From TCS-49 sp964442515 (GTDB lineage: Bacteria; Campylobacterota; Campylobacteria; Campylobacterales; Sulfurovaceae): DNA of 15,020 nt. The DNA is taken from assembly GCA_964442515.1 (NCBI GenBank), contig CAYUAC010000045.1, positions 1 to 15,020 on the forward strand, read 5' to 3'. Every line of letters starts with the position of its first letter. Positions within the stretch are counted from its first letter, which is position 1. A program made the translations under genes and the position numbers. Shown piece after piece: positions 1-7,853 of this stretch. The notes beneath the pieces are model-generated. The model saw nothing but the letters and a program-made list of their open reading frames with translations. It had not been told where the DNA came from and ran no database searches.

Positions 1-13
1 TTCGTTTTGCCAT
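1..13 (-). CDS. Possible start of a downstream gene (partial, unidentified)
   Basis: An ATG on the minus strand (bases 13-11) shares one base with the TAA stop of folC, giving a TAATG junction. The same junction occurs at DUF6394/leuS and aroQ/peptidase in this window. Only four codons (M-A-K-R) are visible before the edge, so no product can be named. A GGAG-like sequence lies about eleven bases upstream inside folC, which is further than ideal. The start is inferred from junction style alone. Confidence 0.4.
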
Positions 14-1113
14 TACAGTTTCACTCCGGTTTGTTGTAAAAACGCCTGCACGGTCAAAAACGATCCAAAAACAAGATAATTATCTGCCGGATCGATTGTG
101 TCAAATTCCTCAAAAGCAAGGCTCTCTTTTTCGCACGCCTTTTGCACCCTGCTTTTAGCCGCACTGCGGCGGTTTGCAATAGGCAGGTACACCAGTTTTT
201 TGCACTTTGGCGCCAACACCCGCAAAACGCCCTCGATATCCTTATCATCAAAGCTGTTATAAATCAGCACGCTACCTGGGTGTATATGCTGGGACAAAGC
301 GCGCGCGGCAAGCAGGTTGTGTCCCACATCAACGGTGATATTTGGCGCGACCCGCTGCATTCGGCCTTTAAACTCCAACCCCACAAGCAGCCCCGGATCA
401 TACGTAAAGCCAAGCATTTCAAACGCGGTGACTGCCGTTTGAATATTGTCTTGCAAAACAGTTGCAAAGCCCGCTGTCTGCGCCTTTCCGGCAATACTGT
501 AATGACCAAAAAGCTCTTTGGCCACTTCATAGGTGCGGCTGTAGGGCTGCTTTGCCAGCAACAGGGCATTATCGCATGCCCGCATCTTTGTCGCTGCAAT
601 CTTTTCGATACTGTTTCCCAAAATATCGCAGTGATCAAACCCTATAGCCGTGACGATACACAGATCGTTTTGTATCACGTTTGTCGCGTCAAACTCTCCG
701 CCCAGGCCCGCTTCAAGTACGATATAATCACACCCGTCACTCAGCACAAAAAACAAAAGCGTCAAATACTCAAAATAACTCAAATCCTCCGCCCTGCGCC
801 CAAGGATACTGATCAACTTTTCATGGCCCGCCTGCAACTGCTGCGCATCCGCGTTTTCTCCCCGCAGCCAAAAACGTTCCTGTAAAGAGTTGATATGGGG
901 CGAACTGTAATGGGCGACCCTTTGACCGCTTTTGTGCAGCATATACGCCAGGCTTTTGCCCGTACTGCCTTTGCCGTTTGTTCCTACGATCTGGATGACG
1001 GTTTTTTTTCGCAGGTGCGGCTTTATCACTGCATACGCGTCTTTGACGCTTGCAAATTCAAATGCTTTATAAAACTCTTCTTTGTTTTTGATGAAGGCTT
1101 GGAAATTTTTCAC
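13..1113 (-). CDS. folC: FolC, bifunctional dihydrofolate/folylpolyglutamate synthase
   Basis: Mur-ligase-type ATP-dependent enzyme that adds glutamate to dihydropteroate and to folates in the cytoplasm. The 366-residue product has the P-loop VGTNGKGST (residues 43-51), the LEAGLGGEFDATNV block (133-146), the GFDH segment (158-161) with a downstream Lys176 in the position of the usually carbamylated lysine, and a C-terminal domain with VDVGHN (261-266). The family normally has DxxHNP here; this protein has HNL. It is somewhat shorter than E. coli FolC (about 420 residues), trimmed mainly in the C-terminal half. The start codon is GTG, overlapping the cyclase stop by four bases (GTGA), and has only a distant GGAAGA sequence, so translation is probably coupled to the upstream gene. 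FolK of the same pathway is encoded at 12268-12759. Assignment to the FolC family is firm; whether both activities are present is inferred. Confidence 0.93.
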   Translation of the reverse strand: MKNFQAFIKNKEEFYKAFEFASVKDAYAVIKPHLRKKTVIQIVGTNGKGSTGKSLAYMLHKSGQRVAHYSSPHINSLQERFWLRGENADAQQLQAGHEKLISILGRRAEDLSYFEYLTLLFFVLSDGCDYIVLEAGLGGEFDATNVIQNDLCIVTAIGFDHCDILGNSIEKIAATKMRACDNALLLAKQPYSRTYEVAKELFGHYSIAGKAQTAGFATVLQDNIQTAVTAFEMLGFTYDPGLLVGLEFKGRMQRVAPNITVDVGHNLLAARALSQHIHPGSVLIYNSFDDKDIEGVLRVLAPKCKKLVYLPIANRRSAAKSRVQKACEKESLAFEEFDTIDPADNYLVFGSFLTVQAFLQQTGVKL

Positions 1114-2645
1114 GACTGTATGTTGTTTCTTCCGTTGTGTTTTGCTTTGTACAGCAGTTTATCGGCGGTTTTCAACATCGCCTGGATATCTTTGTGATCG
1201 CTTCTTTGGGCAACACCCCCGCTGATTGTGACAACCATCCGTTTACCTTTGTACATAAACTTCGTCTCCTGTACAATACGCCGGATTTTATCCGCAAACG
1301 CCAGCGCTTCTTCCCTGTTGGTAAACGGAAGTACGGCGATAAACTCTTCCCCGCCCATACGACCGATCAGATCGTTTTGCCTTTTATCTTTTTGCAGCAC
1401 TTTCGCAAGCGACGCCAGAATCACATCCCCCGCATCATGCCCGTAATCATCATTGATCAGTTTGAATTTGTCAATATCAAACACGGCGATTGCAAACTCC
1501 TGGTCATATCTTGTATACGCGGCGTCAAGGTCTGCAAGCTTGTTATCGATAGCGCGTCTGTTGGGCAGTTTGGTCAACTGGTCGGTATTGCTTCGCTGCT
1601 TTTCGATCCGCAGGGCTTTTTCCAGCAGCTGCACCCGGTTTTTGAGATTGTGCACCTCTTCCTCTTTGGATTGGATATCGTGGTGAAAGGTTTGCGTTTC
1701 ACTTTCTAATGAATCCACGATAAACAGCAGTTTTTCATGCAGTTTCTCAAAGTTTTCAGGATTGAGCTCCACCTCTTGCAGCTGCCCTTTGATCCCTTTC
1801 AGTTTGTCGCTGTTGGCATGGCTGCTTTGGCGAAGCTGCAGCAGCTTGGTTGAAAGTGTTTCGATAATATCATTGAGCTTTTGAATCTGCGAAGTGATCT
1901 GGGATTTGTCAATAGCGATGCGGACTTTGACCATCGCCTTGATATCTTCCAGCATCGCTTTTGTTCCAAGACTTTGCGGATTTTTCAAAAGCGCCTGGGA
2001 GATACCTGCAATCTCCTCATTAGTCTGCGAAGCAATCGAAGGGGTCATGGCGGCCACGAGCACTTCCGCGATCTTTTCAAACCCCTCTTTGGCATCAGGC
2101 TGCCTGATCAGCAACTCTTCCAGTTTTTCTATGAAATCTTTATGCTCCATCTTGTCAACGGGAAGATATTTTTGCAATCTGTCAAGATAGGAATCATCAT
2201 ATCCCATGACAAAATCATTCCACTTCTCCCGCAGGGCTTCCAATTCGCTCAAACTCATATGCGTATCGATCTGTTTGAGCGATTCTTTCCCCAGGGTTTG
2301 CAACCTGTTGTCTTTATGCAGCATCGCCGCCTGCACCACGCGCCGAAGCAGCAGCGTAAAGGATTTGATCACGGCTGCGCTTTCCTCTTTGTCCAGACGG
2401 TTAAGCACCGTCGTTAAAAACGTAAAGAGTTCATCAAGCGTATGGATATTCCTGCGATACAGCTCTTTTTGGTATTTGGGTGCCAGCTTTTGGATAAATT
2501 TATCAACCCTGTTGCAATCCTCGACCAAAACACCGTGGCGTTTGGCTTCAAAACAAAACACCCGCTCATAATTTTGCGGCGTCATCGTTTCGTTTTGTTC
2601 ACGCAGTCTTTTAACCGTATTTTTAATGATTGTCTGAATTGTCAC
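1110..2645 (-). CDS. GGDEF-domain diguanylate cyclase with long helical N-terminal region
   Basis: Probable cytoplasmic enzyme making cyclic di-GMP from two GTP. The catalytic domain fills roughly residues 350-511: DQLTKLPNRRA (355-365), the metal-binding FDIDKFKLIND stretch (389-399), the signature GGEEF (431-435), and a C-terminal ADKLLYKAKHNGRN block (494-507). An RxxD motif (RQND, 422-425) lies exactly five residues before GGEEF, the spacing of the allosteric inhibitory I-site, so product feedback is likely. Residues 1-250 are predicted mostly helical with no domain I can name, and 250-350 are heptad-like, suggesting a coiled coil that could dimerise the catalytic domains. No signal peptide or membrane segment is seen. 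The start is GTG at 2645, preceded by a strong GGAAGGGA sequence; the next candidate, ATG at 2585, has no ribosome site. The gene overlaps lptE by 23 bases and folC by 4. Confidence 0.92.
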   Translation of the reverse strand: MTIQTIIKNTVKRLREQNETMTPQNYERVFCFEAKRHGVLVEDCNRVDKFIQKLAPKYQKELYRRNIHTLDELFTFLTTVLNRLDKEESAAVIKSFTLLLRRVVQAAMLHKDNRLQTLGKESLKQIDTHMSLSELEALREKWNDFVMGYDDSYLDRLQKYLPVDKMEHKDFIEKLEELLIRQPDAKEGFEKIAEVLVAAMTPSIASQTNEEIAGISQALLKNPQSLGTKAMLEDIKAMVKVRIAIDKSQITSQIQKLNDIIETLSTKLLQLRQSSHANSDKLKGIKGQLQEVELNPENFEKLHEKLLFIVDSLESETQTFHHDIQSKEEEVHNLKNRVQLLEKALRIEKQRSNTDQLTKLPNRRAIDNKLADLDAAYTRYDQEFAIAVFDIDKFKLINDDYGHDAGDVILASLAKVLQKDKRQNDLIGRMGGEEFIAVLPFTNREEALAFADKIRRIVQETKFMYKGKRMVVTISGGVAQRSDHKDIQAMLKTADKLLYKAKHNGRNNIQS

Positions 2646-3144
2646 TGTCGATCCCTTCCAGCGCTAATCGCGACACAAACTCATCCAGCGCGTCCAGAGA
2701 ACCTTCGCGAAGCGCTTCGGAACGCTTGGCGTCGGTTATCACGCTGCTTGATTCCACGGCAAATTCGTAACTGCCGCTGACGTTGAAAGTGCCGCTTTTG
2801 TGCGGGGTTTCATAATCCACCAGAAGCCGCACGGTGGCCTGGTAGTATACCGCGTACCCGTCACGGTCATATTGCAGCGGTGTAAAACTGAGACCGTTGA
2901 ACTTGATATTTAAAACCGTATCCGCGCGCTGGCGGCTTGTCAAGTTGGCTTTAAAGCGGCTCAAAACGGCTGAATTGATCGCATCCTGGACTGAGACCGA
3001 ACTTTTGGGGTCTGATCGCAGAATCTGAACTTCCGCGTAGATATTTTCACCGAGGGCTTCCTTGGTATAGGTCGTTGTGGGTTTATACCCGCACCCCCCA
3101 AGAAATAAAAGGCTTATGATAATCCACGCAAAAGTTTTTTTCAT
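2623..3144 (-). CDS. lptE: LptE-like lipoprotein, LPS assembly
   Basis: A 173-residue lipoprotein. The N-terminus has MKK, a hydrophobic stretch (residues 5-16) and a lipobox LGGC with the lipidated cysteine at 18, followed by the GYKP sequence typical of the LptE family. In other Gram-negatives LptE plugs the LptD barrel and delivers lipopolysaccharide to the outer leaflet of the outer membrane. The rest of the protein (residues 30-160) has alternating short strands and two helices compatible with the LptE fold; sequence conservation in this family is low. The position directly after leuS is the strongest support, since C. jejuni and other bacteria also place lptE next to leuS. The ATG directly abuts the leuS stop (TAGATG), with GGTGA about six bases upstream. 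LptE is the best fit; a generic lipoprotein is the alternative. Confidence 0.82.
   Translation of the reverse strand: MKKTFAWIIISLLFLGGCGYKPTTTYTKEALGENIYAEVQILRSDPKSSVSVQDAINSAVLSRFKANLTSRQRADTVLNIKFNGLSFTPLQYDRDGYAVYYQATVRLLVDYETPHKSGTFNVSGSYEFAVESSSVITDAKRSEALREGSLDALDEFVSRLALEGIDSDNSDNH
2652..2659 (-). promoter_or_regulatory. Ribosome binding site that supports the GTG start of the cyclase
   Basis: On the minus strand GGAAGGGA ends seven bases before the GTG at 2645. It lies inside the lptE coding region. It supports GTG over the ATG twenty codons further in, which has no purine-rich sequence upstream. Confidence 0.6.
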
Positions 3145-5604
3145 CTACTTCACCACGAGGTTGACCAGTTTGTTTGGCACGACGATCTCTTTAATGATCT
3201 GCTTATCCGCAAGCCATTTTGGCACCAGCTCTTTAGCTGCGGCAATGATTGCGTCCTTGTCCGCGTCTGCGGCGATTTCAAGCTGGGCTCTTTTTTTACC
3301 GTTGACCGTGACCGCGTAGCTGACGCTGTCGCTTTGAAACACTTCCTCTTTGATAGCAATATCTGCTGTAAGATTCACTCGCCCAAACAGCTCTTCACTC
3401 AGTTCACACGCGACATGGGGAATAATGGGTTCAAGAATCTGCAGCAGTACAAACAGCCCCTCGCTCCACACATCTTCATTGTCCTGTTTATCCAGCGCGT
3501 TGAGCGCTTCCATACACGCAGCGATGAGTGTATTGTAAGCAAAGCTTTTTTCATACACGTGGCGTGATTTTTCCAGCGCTTCATACACCTTTTTTCGGGC
3601 CGTTTTTTCTTTGTCGTCCAGCTTTCCATGAGTAATTTCAGGTATCACTTCACACGCTTTTGCCCGCTGCTTCCTGCTGTGCAGCTTTTTGATGAATTTA
3701 AACGCACCTTCTACGGCGTTGTCGTTCCACTCCAGCTCTTTTTGCGGCGGCGCGGCAAAGAGGATAAACAACCGTGCGGTATCGGCGCCGTATTCCTTGA
3801 TAAGCGCGTCGGGATCGACGGTATTGCCTTTGGATTTGCTCATCTTCGCGCCGTCTTTGAGCACCATACCCTGCGTTAGCAGGTTGAAAAAGGGTTCGCT
3901 GCTGTTTACATACCCCAGATCGCGCAGCGCTTTGGTAAAAAAGCGCGCGTACAGCAGGTGCAAAATAGCGTGTTCGATACCGCCGACGTACTGATCCACA
4001 TCCATCCAGTAATCAGTGTCTGCTTTATCGATACCGGTTTGTTCCCACTTACTGTTGTTAGTCGCGTAACGCAGAAAATACCAGCTTGACTGCACGAAGG
4101 TATCCAGCGTGTCGGTTTCTCTCTGGGCGTGGCCGCCGCATTTGGGGCAGCTGCAGTTTTTAAAGCCCTCATGGTCATCCAGCGGATTGCCCGCACCCGT
4201 AATTTCCACATCATCTGGCAGCGTTACCGGCAGGTTTTGCTTTTTTTCCGCAACAAGGCCGCATTTGGGGCAGTGCACAAAAGGTATGGGCGCGCCCCAG
4301 TACCTTTGGCGGCTGATCCCCCAGTCTCTGAGTTTGAAATTCGTCTTGCTCTGGCCAAGACCGTTTTGCTCAAAATAGGCAATAATCTGCTTTTGAACCT
4401 CATGGGTTTCTTTGCCGCCAAATTCAGCGCTGTTGATACTGACGCCGTGGTCGGTGATAGCTTTTTCAAGCACGTCTTCCTCGCTGCCGTCAGCACTGAC
4501 GACTTGTCGCACGGGCAGGTCATATTTTCTGGCAAATTCAAAATCTCTCTCATCGTGTCCGGGAACGGCCATGATCGCCCCGCCGCCATAACTTGCCAGT
4601 ACGAAGTTGGCTACCCACACCGGGATTGTGTCGCCGGTCATGGGGTGAATCACGTCGATACCCAGATACACGCCCTGCTTTTCTTCGCTGGCTCGCTGCT
4701 TTTCACTCATCTTACGCATCGCATCAATCTGTTTTTTTGTCTCATTTTCAAGCAGATCGTTTTGCAGCATATATTCCACGATTTCGTGTTCGGGACTGAG
4801 TGCTGAGTAGCTGACGCCGTAGATGGTATCGGGTCTTGTGGTATAAACACCGTAGCGCTCAAAACGGCCGTTTAATTTCTGCTTTGAAACGTCACTGAGA
4901 ACAAAGTCAAACTCCAGCCCCCGGCTCTTGCCGATCCAGTTTTCCTGCATCGCCAGCACCTGCGAAGGCCAGCCCTCTTTGAGCCTGTCCAGATCATCCA
5001 GCAGCTCCTGAGCGTATTTGGTGATAGCCACATAATACCCCGGCATCTGTTTTTGCACTATCTCATTATCACAGCGCCAGCAGCAGCCTTCCTCGACCTG
5101 TTCGTTTGCCAGTACCGTATGGCAGCTTTCACACCAGTTGACGGTACTGGATTTTCGATACAGCAGCCCTTTTTCATACATATCGATGATAAATTCCTGC
5201 TCATATTTGCTATACAGTGGATCGCTGGTGGCAAACTCCTGGTTTTTGCTAAAAGACAGCCCAAGTGCTTCCAGTTCGCCTCTCATATAATCGATATTGT
5301 CATAGGTCCATTTTTTTGGATGCAGTTTGTGTTTGATCGCCGCGTTTTCAGCAGGCATTCCAAAGCTGTCCCAGCCGATGGGGTGCAGCACGTTGTAGTT
5401 TTTGTTTCTGTAATACCTCGCAAGCGCGTCGCCGATGGCGTAGTTTCGCACGTGTCCCATGTGGATGCGCCCGCTTGGGTAGGGAAACATGCTTAAAATA
5501 TATTTTTTCTCTTTGTCTTTGGCGTCAAAATCGGGTTCAAACTCGGCGTTTTCGCGCCAAATTCGCTGCCACTTGGTCTCTATTTGCCTCGGATCATAAC
5601 TCAT
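3145..5604 (-). CDS. leuS: Leucyl-tRNA synthetase
   Basis: Class I aminoacyl-tRNA synthetase that charges tRNA-Leu with leucine using ATP in the cytoplasm. The 819-residue protein has the HIGH-type motif HMGH (residues 48-51) after PYPSG, and KMSKS at 587-591 before KGN. The editing domain is present: the threonine-rich TTRPDTIYG (254-262) and the GGGAIMAVPGHDERD block. Two cysteine clusters suggest bound zinc: C158/C161 with C174/C175/C178, and a CPKC pair at 445-448 matched by CPKC at 486-489. The class-typical tRNA-binding C-terminal domain is complete. Length fits bacterial LeuS (about 800-870). The start ATG shares one base with the upstream membrane protein stop (TAATG), and lptE follows with no gap, so this is one transcript. 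Confidence 0.98.
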   Translation of the reverse strand: MSYDPRQIETKWQRIWRENAEFEPDFDAKDKEKKYILSMFPYPSGRIHMGHVRNYAIGDALARYYRNKNYNVLHPIGWDSFGMPAENAAIKHKLHPKKWTYDNIDYMRGELEALGLSFSKNQEFATSDPLYSKYEQEFIIDMYEKGLLYRKSSTVNWCESCHTVLANEQVEEGCCWRCDNEIVQKQMPGYYVAITKYAQELLDDLDRLKEGWPSQVLAMQENWIGKSRGLEFDFVLSDVSKQKLNGRFERYGVYTTRPDTIYGVSYSALSPEHEIVEYMLQNDLLENETKKQIDAMRKMSEKQRASEEKQGVYLGIDVIHPMTGDTIPVWVANFVLASYGGGAIMAVPGHDERDFEFARKYDLPVRQVVSADGSEEDVLEKAITDHGVSINSAEFGGKETHEVQKQIIAYFEQNGLGQSKTNFKLRDWGISRQRYWGAPIPFVHCPKCGLVAEKKQNLPVTLPDDVEITGAGNPLDDHEGFKNCSCPKCGGHAQRETDTLDTFVQSSWYFLRYATNNSKWEQTGIDKADTDYWMDVDQYVGGIEHAILHLLYARFFTKALRDLGYVNSSEPFFNLLTQGMVLKDGAKMSKSKGNTVDPDALIKEYGADTARLFILFAAPPQKELEWNDNAVEGAFKFIKKLHSRKQRAKACEVIPEITHGKLDDKEKTARKKVYEALEKSRHVYEKSFAYNTLIAACMEALNALDKQDNEDVWSEGLFVLLQILEPIIPHVACELSEELFGRVNLTADIAIKEEVFQSDSVSYAVTVNGKKRAQLEIAADADKDAIIAAAKELVPKWLADKQIIKEIVVPNKLVNLVVK

Positions 5605-5942
5605 TAAAATACCTCTTTTGTTTTGGAACTTTCAATCATAACAAGCACAATACTGAACATATTGGCTATAACCGCACCGATAACCAGACCGATGGCCAGG
5701 GCTTCGTTGCCGTAAAACACAAGAGCGAAAAAGGCCGGGACAAGGTGGAGATCGGCAACCAGCGAACCGGCAAGCAGTTCGGCTGAGAGCAGATTACGCA
5801 CACCGATTTTCAGCAGTGTGGAAACAAGATTCACAGAACCTGCGATAAACAGCGCCAGCGCGGAGTGTTCATAAAGAAAACCGGCAGAAGTGGTCAAACT
5901 CATCAACGTAAAAAATACGTATATTACCTTACCCCAATCCAT
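5604..5942 (-). CDS. DUF6394-like small integral membrane protein upstream of leuS
   Basis: A 112-residue, strongly hydrophobic protein with about four membrane segments (roughly residues 5-22, 26-46, 60-78 and 82-104) and a short charged tail (ESSKTKEVF). A central RNLLSAELLAGSLVADLH segment places Arg, Glu, Asp and His between or inside membrane segments. I recall this as the DUF6394 family, common in Campylobacterota next to leuS; this is memory, not a search. Function is unknown. It is the first gene of the left-hand operon: an extended -10 promoter lies 33-41 bases upstream of its ATG and an AAGG ribosome site about eight bases upstream. Its stop overlaps the leuS start, so its translation may set leuS translation. 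There is no signal peptide apart from the first membrane segment. Confidence 0.75.
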   Translation of the reverse strand: MDWGKVIYVFFTLMSLTTSAGFLYEHSALALFIAGSVNLVSTLLKIGVRNLLSAELLAGSLVADLHLVPAFFALVFYGNEALAIGLVIGAVIANMFSIVLVMIESSKTKEVF

Positions 5943-5974
5943 TAATGCGCCTTTGTCTTGTAAAATTTATGAAA

Positions 5975-5983
5975 ATTATACCA
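5975..5983 (-). promoter_or_regulatory. Extended -10 promoter for the DUF6394-leuS-lptE-cyclase-folC run
   Basis: Read on the minus strand the bases are TGGTATAAT, a perfect TATAAT with an upstream TGn extension. It sits in the 62-base gap between mnmA and the membrane gene, so transcription would start near 5968. No good TTGACA lies 17 bases upstream, which fits the weak -35 dependence described for Campylobacterota housekeeping promoters. It is the only clear promoter I see for this operon. Confidence 0.7.
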
Positions 5984-6004
5984 AATCGTTGATGAGATGC
6001 AGAT

Positions 6005-7015
6005 TTAGGCGATGATCGTACCGCCTCCAAGCAGTTTCTCATCCTCGTAAAACGCCGCGATCTGTCCTTTTGCCACACCGTATGCGGGACGGTCTAAATA
6101 AATGATTGCTTTATTATCCTCATACTCGATGCTTGCGGGCAGTTTCTGGGTACGGTAGCGGACCTTGACCGTACACTCCCGCGGCCGGGGTCCAAAAAAG
6201 TTCAAATCGTTTGCGACGACTTTGTCTACGCGAAGGTCTTCTTTCAACCCTACCCGGATAATATTGTTTTTAGCGTCGATGGAGGTGACATAGTGGGGCA
6301 CCTGGGCTTTTGGCACGTCAAACCCGCGGCGTTTGCCGACGGTGTAGTGCATATACCCTTTGTGCGTACCTACTTCATTTCCCTCTTTATCAACGACTGT
6401 ACCCGTGCGGTCTACATCCATATGCGCTTTTAACACATCCAGATAAGAATCTTCCACAAAGCAGATTTCACTGCTTTCTTTTTGTGCCGCTATGGTTTGC
6501 AGTACGTCAAAATCAGCCGCGCGCGCCTTAACATCCTCTTTTTTCCACGATCCCAGTGGGAAAAGCACCTTTTGGGGGATATCTTTGGCAACCTTTGCCA
6601 AAAAGTAGCTTTGGTCCTTGCTTTTGTCCGCCCCTTCGTAAAAATAGGTGCCGTCACTTTGGACGTAATGGCCCGTTGCGACCTTCTTGATACCCAGACT
6701 TTGCGCAAAATCGACCAGTTTGCCAAACTTTATCCCCCTGTTGCACACGACGCAGGGATTGGGAGTAACACCCTGTTTATAACTTTGCACGAAATAGCTA
6801 TACACCTCTTTGTCAAACGCGTCGCGAAAATCTACGGTATACAGCTTGACCCCAAAAGCCTTCGCGACTTTTTCCGCGTTTGCCTCTCCTGTTTTGTCAA
6901 AACCGTGCAGACGCATATAGACGCCGGTGACATCATATCCCTTTTCCTGCAGCAGATGCAGACTGAGGCTGGAATCCACCCCGCCGCTCATGGCAAGCAG
7001 AACCTTATTATCCAT
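6005..7015 (-). CDS. mnmA: MnmA, tRNA-specific 2-thiouridylase
   Basis: Enzyme that adenylates and thiolates uridine 34 (wobble position) of tRNA-Lys, -Glu and -Gln, taking sulfur from the cell's persulfide relay. The 336-residue protein has the PP-loop SGGVDSS (10-16) that binds ATP. The catalytic cysteine pair is visible: NPCVVCN (86-92), where Cys91 corresponds to the active cysteine of NPxxxCN, and Cys185 in SEICFVED, which carries the persulfide. Cys88 is an extra cysteine in the first motif. The central domain and C-terminal beta-barrel domain follow; length is slightly below E. coli MnmA (about 368). The ATG overlaps the end of fliY by eight bases and has no clear ribosome site, so translation is probably coupled to fliY. 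It is the last gene of the flagellar run; the next gene has its own promoter. Confidence 0.96.
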   Translation of the reverse strand: MDNKVLLAMSGGVDSSLSLHLLQEKGYDVTGVYMRLHGFDKTGEANAEKVAKAFGVKLYTVDFRDAFDKEVYSYFVQSYKQGVTPNPCVVCNRGIKFGKLVDFAQSLGIKKVATGHYVQSDGTYFYEGADKSKDQSYFLAKVAKDIPQKVLFPLGSWKKEDVKARAADFDVLQTIAAQKESSEICFVEDSYLDVLKAHMDVDRTGTVVDKEGNEVGTHKGYMHYTVGKRRGFDVPKAQVPHYVTSIDAKNNIIRVGLKEDLRVDKVVANDLNFFGPRPRECTVKVRYRTQKLPASIEYEDNKAIIYLDRPAYGVAKGQIAAFYEDEKLLGGGTIIA

Positions 7016-7850
7016 TTTTGAGTTTTTGCAGACGTTCTGCTTTGGAACCGATCTCAGTTACCTGGATACCGAAGTTACCGTCAACGATCACGACTTCGCC
7101 CATGGCGATGACGATATCATCAACCAAAATCTCAAGAGGATCGTTGGCCAGCTGATCCAGTTCGACGACTGAGCCGATATCCATTGCAAGCACATCTTTT
7201 AACAGCATCTTTTTGGTTCCGATGCGCACCTTTACCGGCAGTTTGACATCCATCAAAAGATTGATGTTTTTTTGCTGTTCGGGCGAGAGGCTGCCCAGGC
7301 TTTCTGTACCCGAAGGCGAACCCGAAGACTGCGCAGCGGGCTGGCTGCTTTCCTCCTGGGTCGCGATCGATTTTTTCAGCGCCTCATCGAATAAAATGTT
7401 TATCTCCCCGTTGATGACGCCAAGGACAAAGTGAAACGTCACCGAGTAGGTAAAATCGCTTACCTCCACTTTTTCTTCAAAAAACTCGATATCACTGATG
7501 GAAAAATTGAGCTTTGGCATATCCTGCTGTCCGCCAAGTGAGGTGGAGATCGCCCCGAAGATATTGGATACGATCTCTTTTGTCGCATCCAGATCATCAT
7601 CGGTCATATCATTCTGGCTTTCGCCTTCGCCGCCAAGCATCATATCCGAAAGCGCCGTGGCTACCGCGGGCGTAATGGCTACGGCCATCTTCCCCTCATA
7701 ATCCCCGCTGACGTCAATATAGGTCATTGACATGGGGGCTGAAGCCATCGCTTTTTCCTGCTGGCTTTTGAGTTCTACTTCGGGTTTCTGGCCAATCAGT
7801 CCCTCAATCGTCGCGGCACATTCTCCTGAAAACAGTTCAATCCAGCTCAT
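7008..7850 (-). CDS. fliY: FliY, flagellar C-ring switch protein with FliN-type C-terminus
   Basis: Component of the flagellar switch (C-ring) at the cytoplasmic base of the motor. The 280 residues divide into a CheC-like region (about 35-165), a Ser/Gln-rich linker (165-192) and a C-terminal SpoA/FliN-type domain (about 195-270) with VKVRIGTKKMLLKDVL and GSVVELDQLANDPLEILVD. Length matches C. jejuni and H. pylori FliY (about 280-290). In the CheC-like part, DATKEIVSNIFG (88-99) resembles the phosphatase helix, but the spacing differs from the usual D/SxxxExxN, so CheY-P phosphatase activity is doubtful. The CheY-docking peptide found at the FliM N-terminus is absent here. The gene starts three bases after the fliM stop and overlaps mnmA by eight. 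Confidence 0.93.
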   Translation of the reverse strand: MSWIELFSGECAATIEGLIGQKPEVELKSQQEKAMASAPMSMTYIDVSGDYEGKMAVAITPAVATALSDMMLGGEGESQNDMTDDDLDATKEIVSNIFGAISTSLGGQQDMPKLNFSISDIEFFEEKVEVSDFTYSVTFHFVLGVINGEINILFDEALKKSIATQEESSQPAAQSSGSPSGTESLGSLSPEQQKNINLLMDVKLPVKVRIGTKKMLLKDVLAMDIGSVVELDQLANDPLEILVDDIVIAMGEVVIVDGNFGIQVTEIGSKAERLQKLKNG

Positions 7851-7853
7851 CTA

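Noticed and set aside
142..885. 247-codon plus-strand reading frame antisense to folC
   Set aside because: It lies wholly opposite a well-supported folC with intact motifs. Its translation has no recognisable domain and has a Cys/Arg/His-rich composition typical of an antisense shadow, and there is no ribosome site or promoter.
3175..3200. TGGCAC sequences that could be sigma-54 promoters (also near 13595)
   Set aside because: The -12 half (TTGCW at the right spacing) is missing after each TGGCAC noticed, and these lie inside leuS and the peptidase gene, not before a flagellar gene. The scan by eye was not exhaustive.
4129..4806. 225-codon plus-strand reading frame inside leuS
   Set aside because: It is antisense to the LeuS catalytic and editing regions, whose motifs and length are intact. 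Long open antisense frames are expected from this codon bias.
5943..6004. Possible terminator between mnmA and the leuS operon
   Set aside because: Only a five-pair AT-rich inverted repeat (AAATC/GATTT) with a long loop is present and no U-tract follows in the right place. The promoter reading is much stronger.
6482..7021. 179-codon plus-strand reading frame opposite mnmA
   Set aside because: It covers the PP-loop and catalytic cysteine region of MnmA in antisense, with no family features and no upstream ribosome site.
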